This document shows positions 16,047-20,154 of a stretch of DNA of 20,154 nucleotides, one piece after another. The stretch's first letter is position 1, and every line of letters begins with the position of its first letter. This stretch comes from Paracoccaceae bacterium (lineage in GTDB: Bacteria; Pseudomonadota; Alphaproteobacteria; Rhodobacterales; Rhodobacteraceae). The notes under the pieces are model-generated. The model made no database searches and was not told the origin of the DNA. It saw nothing but the letters and a program-made list of their open reading frames with translations. Position numbers and translations under genes: made by a program. The stretch is from NCBI GenBank assembly GCA_002400675.1, contig NVQY01000149.1, forward strand, positions 1 through 20,154, read 5' to 3'.

Positions 16047-17672
16047 ATGGTACATATTACCGGACCACAGGATCAGCAGCAGGTGACGAATGTCCCGATT
16101 GATCCTGATTCGAACAATCCGATCGAAGTGACCCAGACCTCTACCATCGAAACCTTTCCCGGTGGCGGCGTTGACAAGGACGGCTTCAATTTCGAAGTCA
16201 GCGTATCAGGCTCTAACGTGGCCGAGCAGATCAACATCGCCATCGCCATCGACACATCAGGGTCGACGGGTGGAAGTTCAGGCACCGATTTCAACGGTGA
16301 CGGTTCGAACGAGACAATTCTGCAAGCGGAACTGATTGCCGCGCAGGAATTGTTCGACGCCTATGTGGCGGCGGGCTATGATCCGTCCGAGGTGACGATT
16401 TCGCTGGTCACCTATTCCGGCAGCGCCGCCGTCGAAGGCACCTTTACGCTGAACGATGCCACCGCCTTTACCGACGCGCTTGGTGTTATCAACGACGATG
16501 GCCCCGGCGGCACCACCAACTATGAGGCCGGGCTGGACGCGGTCGGCACCGCCTGGAGCGGTGCAGGCGTGGACCCTGCCTCTACCAATGTGCTGGTGTT
16601 CATGTCGGACGGTTTCCCGTTTCCCGGCGGTCAGGATATCGCCGGGTCCTCGACCACGCTTGAGGCCGATTGGAACGCGCAGATAACCGGCGTCGGTCTG
16701 GGCGCGAACAGCAGCCTTGATGCGCTGAACATCCTCGACAACACCGGCGGGGCCGATCAGGTTCTCAGCGGCTCGGAACTTCTTGATATCGTGGTGGCAC
16801 CGCTGACCGATGCGGATTTCCTGCGGTTCGAAATCGTCATCGAAGGCGTGGATATGAACGGTGATCCACTGACCCAGACGATCATCTACAACGACGGCGA
16901 CCCGGAAGTCATCACCACCCAGCTGGGCTGGTCGGTGGATAACCTGTCGATTGATCCGGTGTTTGACACCGGTCAGGATGTGACCATCACCTTCAACAGC
17001 TATTTTGCCGAAGATCCCGGAAACCCCGGCAGCGGCGAACAGGTGGTGACAACCATGCATGACTTTATCGGTATCGTCTGCTTTACGCCGGGCACCCGCA
17101 TTCTGACTCCGGCGGGCGCGGTGGCGATTGAGACGCTAGAGGCCGGCGACCGGATCATCACCCGTGACCACGGTGTTCAGATGATCCGCTGGATCGGTGC
17201 GACAACCATTTCCGCCGGCTACATGGCCGCGCGTCCCAACCTGCGCCCGGTTCTGATCCGCAAGGGGGCCTTGGGCAAGGACGTGCCGGAACAGGACATG
17301 CGCGTTTCACGCCAGCACCGGATTCTGGTGCGCGACTGGCGCGCCGAGGTGATGTTTGGCGTCGAAGGTGGCATATTGGTCCCGGCCTTTTCGCTGTGCA
17401 ACGACAAGGATGTGCTGCAAGAGCGCCCGACCGGGGATGTCACCTATATCCACATGGCGTTTGACGATCACGAAGTGGTCTATGCCGATGGCGTCGAAGC
17501 CGAAAGCTTTCATCCCGCAGATCGCATGGTGTCGGCGCTTAGTTCGGCGCAGCAGCAGGAATTGTTCGAACTGTTCCCGGATTTGCAGCGCGGCGACGGC
17601 TATGCCTTTGATTCCGCCCGCCAACAGGCGCGTGGTGTTGAGGCACATGTTCTGGGGCCGCTGGGCGACTGA
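16047..17672 (+). CDS. vWA-domain protein with C-terminal Hint domain
   Basis: The 541-aa acidic protein has a von Willebrand A domain, about residues 62-255. Its metal site is complete: DTSGS (69-73), the Thr of GGTTNYEAG (154-162) and MSDG (186-189). An insert DFNGDGSNE (81-89) looks like a calcium loop. A linker (about 256-340) leads to a Hint domain of the Hint_2 type: it begins with Cys345 in CFTPGTRILTPAG and has RDHGVQMIRWIG and SRQHRILV. It ends near EAESFHPADR. Hint domains can cleave or splice themselves; whether this one does is inference. There is no signal peptide, so type I export or a cytoplasmic role is possible. AGGAGA precedes ATG 16047. It stands alone with its own terminator. 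Confidence 0.9.
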   Translation: MVHITGPQDQQQVTNVPIDPDSNNPIEVTQTSTIETFPGGGVDKDGFNFEVSVSGSNVAEQINIAIAIDTSGSTGGSSGTDFNGDGSNETILQAELIAAQELFDAYVAAGYDPSEVTISLVTYSGSAAVEGTFTLNDATAFTDALGVINDDGPGGTTNYEAGLDAVGTAWSGAGVDPASTNVLVFMSDGFPFPGGQDIAGSSTTLEADWNAQITGVGLGANSSLDALNILDNTGGADQVLSGSELLDIVVAPLTDADFLRFEIVIEGVDMNGDPLTQTIIYNDGDPEVITTQLGWSVDNLSIDPVFDTGQDVTITFNSYFAEDPGNPGSGEQVVTTMHDFIGIVCFTPGTRILTPAGAVAIETLEAGDRIITRDHGVQMIRWIGATTISAGYMAARPNLRPVLIRKGALGKDVPEQDMRVSRQHRILVRDWRAEVMFGVEGGILVPAFSLCNDKDVLQERPTGDVTYIHMAFDDHEVVYADGVEAESFHPADRMVSALSSAQQQELFELFPDLQRGDGYAFDSARQQARGVEAHVLGPLGD

Positions 17673-17701
17673 CATAACGATCAGACATTGCTTTGATACA
17701 G

Positions 17702-17729
17702 CCCCCGGCGTTGGTTCGCCGGGGGTTTT
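17702..17729 (+). terminator. Rho-independent terminator of the vWA-Hint gene
   Basis: CCCCCGGCG (17702-17710) and CGCCGGGGG (17717-17725) form a 9-bp GC-rich stem with loop TTGGTT, followed at once by TTTT. It begins 29 nt after the stop codon of the vWA-Hint gene and ends just before the stop of the convergent HD gene. The reverse strand lacks a T run, so it serves the plus strand. Confidence 0.9.
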
Positions 17730-17735
17730 GCCGTT

Positions 17736-18323
17736 TTACGCCTGCCCGGAGGGGGCGAAAAACGCTTTGAGACGGGGCAGCAACCAGTCCCACAGGCCGG
17801 GCGCGCCGCGTTTGATCGGTGTGCCAACCCGTTGTTCCAACTGGTCCATCGTCACATTGTACTCAGCCCATGTGCCACCACCGCTGGCCAGATTGGCCAC
17901 CGGCACCTGAATCCGGTCAATCGCCTTGGCAAAGCGGGCATCGCCGGTTTGCGCCGCCTCAAATTCATCCCAGAGCGCGCGAAATTCCTGTGCCTGACCG
18001 TCGGGTAACATGGCAAACAACCGGTCGGCGGCGGCGATTTCCTTGGCGGCCATTGCTGCGTGATCCACATCACCGTGGATCGGCGCGTCGCCGGCGTCGA
18101 TCTCGACCAGATCATGCAGCAGCAGCATTTTCAGCACCCGGTTGATGTTCACGTCCGGGCCAGCCTGATCCGCCAGAACCAGCGCATACAGCATGATGTG
18201 CCATGAATGTTCAGCCGAGTTTTCGCGCCGCGACCCGTCAATCAACCGCGAGGCGCGCAGGACTGATTTCAGCTGATCAGCCTCAAGCAAAAAGGCCATT
18301 TGCGCATCGATCCGCTGGGTCAT
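17736..18323 (-). CDS. HD-domain phosphohydrolase (YfbR-like)
   Basis: The 195-aa protein has HD-domain metal ligands: His39 in ENSAEHSWH, His70-Asp71 in LLLHDLVEIDAGD, and a later Asp in FAKAIDRIQVPVANL. This arrangement, with SAEHSWH and EIDAGD, matches the group that includes the 5'-deoxynucleotidase YfbR. A nucleotide monophosphatase role is plausible but the substrate is not proved. Its ATG overlaps the stop of the 80-aa gene (ATGA), so it is the last gene of a coupled trio with the alpha/beta hydrolase and that small gene. A terminator of the convergent vWA-Hint gene sits just past its stop. Confidence 0.88.
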   Translation of the reverse strand: MTQRIDAQMAFLLEADQLKSVLRASRLIDGSRRENSAEHSWHIMLYALVLADQAGPDVNINRVLKMLLLHDLVEIDAGDAPIHGDVDHAAMAAKEIAAADRLFAMLPDGQAQEFRALWDEFEAAQTGDARFAKAIDRIQVPVANLASGGGTWAEYNVTMDQLEQRVGTPIKRGAPGLWDWLLPRLKAFFAPSGQA

Positions 18324-18562
18324 TCGGTCTTTGGCGCGGATTTGCCGGCGCGCGCGTCCTTGACGGTCTTGATCAGGAACTGCCGGGCAAGGCGCTCTGA
18401 CAGGCGCACGCGCACTTCGGTCAGGTATGCCTCTTCCAGCGATTGCGATGAGGCGGCCAGAATGTCGCCCACCCGGATGTAAAGGCGGTCATCGCCCAAC
18501 TCGTCCATCGCCTTGAGCGTATCTTCTGCAAGTTTCGCCGCCAGCGTGTCAATGATCGACAT
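18320..18562 (-). CDS. Conserved-looking small protein, unknown function (80 aa)
   Basis: The product starts MSIIDTLAAKLAEDTLKAMDEL and is mostly helical and charged, with RLYIRVGDILAASSQSLEEAYLTEVRVRL in the middle (parts: YIRVGDILAASSQS, EEAYLTEVRVRL) and a basic tail. There are no cysteines, membrane helices or catalytic motifs. It shares one base with the alpha/beta hydrolase stop (TGATG) and four with the HD gene start (ATGA). That tight packing is the main evidence it is a real gene. I do not recognise the family. Helix content suggests a protein-binding or small regulatory role, but that is only inference. Confidence 0.75.
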   Translation of the reverse strand: MSIIDTLAAKLAEDTLKAMDELGDDRLYIRVGDILAASSQSLEEAYLTEVRVRLSERLARQFLIKTVKDARAGKSAPKTE

Positions 18563-19215
18563 CAGCGCGAGGTTTCGGTCAGGCGGCGTTTTACGTAGTC
18601 AGAGACGCTGTTGATCATCGGGTCCATGTGTTCGCCCTGAAAGAAATGATCGGCGCCTTCGACTTCCTGATGGGTGATGGTGATGCCCTTTTGTTCGTGC
18701 AGCTTGTCCACCAGCGCCACCGTATCCGCCGGCGGGGCCACGCGGTCGGACAGCCCGTTGATGATCAACCCGGAAGACGGGCAGGGGGCGAGGAACGAAA
18801 AGTCGTACATGTTGGCGGGCGGAGACACGGTAATGAACCCGGTGATCTCGGGGCGGCGCATCAGCAGTTGCATGCCAATCCAAGACCCGAAAGAGAATCC
18901 GGCAACCCAGCAATGTTTGGAATTGTTGTTCATGGATTGCAGGTAATCCAGCGCGCTGGCCGCGTCGGACAGTTCGCCAATGCCCTGATCGTATTCGCCC
19001 TGGCTGCGCCCAACCCCGCGAAAGTTGAACCGCAAGACGGTAAAGCCCATGTTATAAAAGGCATAATGCAGGTTGTAGACCACCTTGTTGTTCATCGTGC
19101 CGCCAAATTGTGGGTGCGGGTGCAGGATGATCGCGATTGGTGCGTCTTTTTCTTTTTGCGGGTGATAGCGGCCTTCCAGGCGGCCTTCGGGACCAGGAAA
19201 AATAACCTCGGGCAT
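18562..19215 (-). CDS. Alpha/beta hydrolase (COG2945-type)
   Basis: The 217-aa protein is a compact alpha/beta hydrolase. Motifs are LHPHPQFGGTMNNKVV (31-46), RFNFRGVGRSQG (62-73), the nucleophile elbow GFSFG (106-110, Ser108), a likely acid Asp157 in LSDRVAP and His190 in GADHFF. Together these match the COG2945 group, whose substrates are mostly unknown. The start is ATG 19215 (MPEVIFPGPEG), the usual family start. A GTG at 19287 would add 24 non-family residues and overlap the iscR control region. It leads the coupled trio with the 80-aa protein and the HD phosphohydrolase. The divergent iscR promoter lies about 75 nt away. Confidence 0.9.
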   Translation of the reverse strand: MPEVIFPGPEGRLEGRYHPQKEKDAPIAIILHPHPQFGGTMNNKVVYNLHYAFYNMGFTVLRFNFRGVGRSQGEYDQGIGELSDAASALDYLQSMNNNSKHCWVAGFSFGSWIGMQLLMRRPEITGFITVSPPANMYDFSFLAPCPSSGLIINGLSDRVAPPADTVALVDKLHEQKGITITHQEVEGADHFFQGEHMDPMINSVSDYVKRRLTETSR

Positions 19216-19266
19216 GGGCGTTTCGTGTCCTCGTGCTGTTTCTTTTCGGGAGGCGCGGGGATATTC

Positions 19267-19295
19267 TTGACGAAATTCCTCAGACACCTTAGAAC
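19267..19295 (+). promoter_or_regulatory. Sigma70-type promoter for iscR
   Basis: TTGACG (19267-19272) and TAGAAC (19290-19295) are exactly 17 nt apart, a good match to a -35/-10 pair. Transcription would start near 19302, about 67 nt before the leader frame and 120 nt before iscR. The -10 box lies inside the palindrome at 19289-19303. Confidence 0.6.
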
Positions 19296-19303
19296 GGTTC
19301 TAA
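19289..19303. promoter_or_regulatory. Irr-box-like (ICE) palindrome in the iscR promoter
   Basis: TTAGAACGGTTCTAA is a perfect 7+1+7 palindrome. It matches, from memory, the alphaproteobacterial iron control element TTAGAA-N3-TTCTAA bound by the Fur-family regulator Irr. It covers the -10 box of the iscR promoter, a position expected for repression. Irr itself is not in the window, and another Fur-family protein could bind. Confidence 0.7.
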
Positions 19304-19368
19304 TTGAAAGCGACAGACACTGGGTCAGCGCCGTCAGGGGGGGATACTCAACGGCGGAGGAAAGGTCA

Positions 19369-19425
19369 ATGTTTGTGAGCGGATGCGACGCCTGGCGATG
19401 GCGGATCTGGGGGATTTGGGAATGA
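19369..19425 (+). CDS. Putative 18-aa Trp-rich leader peptide before iscR
   Basis: ATG 19369 is preceded by GGAGG (19356-19360) with an 8-nt gap, an excellent ribosome site. The frame reads [18 protein letters not shown] and stops at TGA 19423-19425, overlapping the iscR ATG (19422-19424) as ATGA. Four of 18 residues are Trp and one is Cys. The layout is typical of a translationally coupled leader frame. The run of TGG codons may be chance in a G-rich region. In-frame upstream ATGs for iscR itself (19383, 19398) overlap it and are the competing explanation. Confidence 0.45.
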   Translation: MFVSGCDAWRWRIWGIWE

Positions 19426-19886
19426 AACTTTCGACCAAGGGGCGCTATGCGATGGTTGCGCTGGTGGATATTGCCACCCATTCCGGTGGGGCGTTGGTGA
19501 CGCTGGGGGATATCGCCCAGCGGCAGGATATTTCGCTGCCGTATCTTGAGCAGTTGTTCGTCAAGCTGCGCCGGGGCGATCTGGTGCAATCGGTGCGCGG
19601 GCCGGGTGGTGGGTATCGTCTGGCGCGCCCTGCGTCCGAAATCCGCGTGGTGGATGTGTTGCAGGCGGTGGATGAGACGGTTGATGCGATGCACAAGGGG
19701 GCCGGGGCCTCTGGTGGGTCGTCGGGGTCGCAGGCGCAATCGCTGACCAACCGGTTGTGGGAAGGGTTGAGCGCAAATGTCTATGTGTTCCTGCACCAGA
19801 CCCGGCTTTCGGATGTGATTAATAATGAACTGGCCCCATGTCCGGCGGTGCCCGGGTTGTTTGCCGTTGTGGACGCGGAATGTTGA
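19422..19886 (+). CDS. iscR: Rrf2 family iron-sulfur regulator IscR
   Basis: The 154-aa protein has an Rrf2 winged helix: [18 protein letters not shown] at the start, the recognition helix region [19 protein letters not shown] (37-55), and the wing [13 protein letters not shown] (58-70). IscR controls Fe-S assembly genes. In E. coli the cluster is held by Cys92, Cys98, Cys104 and His107. Here that stretch is Gly/Ser/Gln-rich with no Cys, and the only cysteines are 140 and 154. This fits the unusual Rhodobacter-type IscR. I start it at ATG 19422, the family start, with GGGGGA 6 nt upstream. A cysteine desulfurase follows after 52 nt, as in roseobacter isc/suf operons. Confidence 0.92.
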   Translation: MKLSTKGRYAMVALVDIATHSGGALVTLGDIAQRQDISLPYLEQLFVKLRRGDLVQSVRGPGGGYRLARPASEIRVVDVLQAVDETVDAMHKGAGASGGSSGSQAQSLTNRLWEGLSANVYVFLHQTRLSDVINNELAPCPAVPGLFAVVDAEC

Positions 19887-19910
19887 GCGCGCGCCTGTGG
19901 CAGGGGTTGA

Positions 19911-19937
19911 ATTTGAGTATTTGGAACAAGAAGAAGC
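19911..19937 (+). repeat. 27-bp intergenic repeat, copy 2
   Basis: This matches copy 1 at 6082-6108 in 25 of 27 bases; the differences are adjacent (positions 14 and 15). It fills most of the gap between the iscR stop and the cysteine desulfurase start, ending 1 nt before ATG 19939, so its AAGAAGAAG end may serve as a weak ribosome site. Confidence 0.7.
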
Positions 19938-19938
19938 C

Positions 19939-20154
19939 ATGAGACGGGTCTATCTGGATAATAATGCGTCGATGCCTTTGAGGGATGAGGCGCGCGCGGC
20001 GATGGTTGCGGCGATGGATCTGGGTGGCAATCCGTCTTCGGTTCATGGCGAAGGGCGCGCGGCGCGGGCCTTCAGGAGCAGTGCCTGGAACAGTCAGAGC
20101 ATCTCATCGCCCTGCTGCTGGGGGATACCGGATCAACGTAAAGATAACGCGCGA
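19939..20154 (+). CDS. Cysteine desulfurase, 5' part only, broken by an unrelated sequence
   Basis: Codons 1-44 read as the start of a NifS/IscS-type cysteine desulfurase: [19 protein letters not shown], then [16 protein letters not shown]. These enzymes take sulfur from cysteine with PLP and feed Fe-S assembly, fitting the iscR neighbour. DNNASMPL replaces the usual DNNATTPL. From codon 45 (20071) onward the frame continues without a stop to the window end, but the residues ([18 protein letters not shown]) no longer resemble the family. PLP lysine and active cysteine lie far downstream and are not in the window. Either an inserted element, a rearrangement or a chimeric sequence end explains the break. 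Confidence 0.75.
   Translation, partial: MRRVYLDNNASMPLRDEARAAMVAAMDLGGNPSSVHGEGRAARAFRSSAWNSQSISSPCCWGIPDQRKDNAR
20071..20154. other. Unrelated 84-base tail at the window end
   Basis: After the break in the cysteine desulfurase, another plus-strand frame (20073-20141) reads ...[18 protein letters not shown] followed by TAA. It looks more like the end of a real protein than the desulfurase frame does. Base composition is more even than in the neighbouring genes. I cannot assign it to a family; no terminal inverted repeat can be judged because the other side is outside the window. Confidence 0.4.

Noticed and set aside
18628..19368. Long plus-strand frame opposite the alpha/beta hydrolase
   Set aside because: The hydrolase on the minus strand has full motifs. 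Only the last 18 codons of this frame, after 19369, have their own ribosome site and are kept as a possible leader.

Overview
The window is a GC-rich stretch of an alphaproteobacterial chromosome, most likely from the Roseobacter/Rhodobacteraceae group. The clues are the gene order yceD-rpmF-plsX-fabH-ihfA-merR, a two-piece (permuted) tmRNA, an SspB ending in VVSLDQFRK, an IscR without the usual cluster cysteines, a Hint-domain secreted-type protein, and the small DUF4169 gene behind fumC. I cannot name a genus from the sequence.

Layout. Positions 75-4749 (minus strand) hold a housekeeping run transcribed right to left: yceD/DUF177, rpmF, plsX, fabH, ihfA, a MerR-type regulator with a very long Pro/Glu tail, and tRNA-Pro(GGG). 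Divergent from it on the plus strand are bamE, an OlsB-type ornithine lipid acyltransferase and an Uup-type ABC-F ATPase. A TusA-like gene (minus) and ccdA (plus) diverge from each other. Then come a two-gene plus-strand unit (membrane protein with a GHSSG motif, overlapping a cytochrome P450) and the minus-strand fumC unit with three small downstream genes (DUF4169, ribbon-helix-helix, 76-aa protein).

Positions 14065-17729 hold a small secreted protein (plus), sspB and the split tmRNA gene ssrA (both minus), and a single-gene vWA-Hint protein with its own terminator. A translationally coupled trio follows on the minus strand (alpha/beta hydrolase, 80-aa unknown, HD phosphohydrolase). The right end starts an iron-sulfur assembly locus: a palindrome of the Irr-box type over the -10 element, a possible 18-codon Trp-rich leader frame overlapping iscR, iscR itself, and a cysteine desulfurase whose sequence stops resembling its family after codon 44, 84 bases from the window end.

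The genes join several core tasks: fatty acid and phospholipid initiation with ribosome assembly (rpmF-plsX-fabH), envelope building (BamE, ornithine lipid), ribosome rescue and tag-directed proteolysis (ssrA next to sspB), and iron-responsive Fe-S biogenesis. The least explained items are the vWA-Hint protein, the leader frame before iscR, a 27-base element repeated after olsB and iscR, and the break in the cysteine desulfurase. I found no CRISPR array, no complete insertion sequence and no prophage module.
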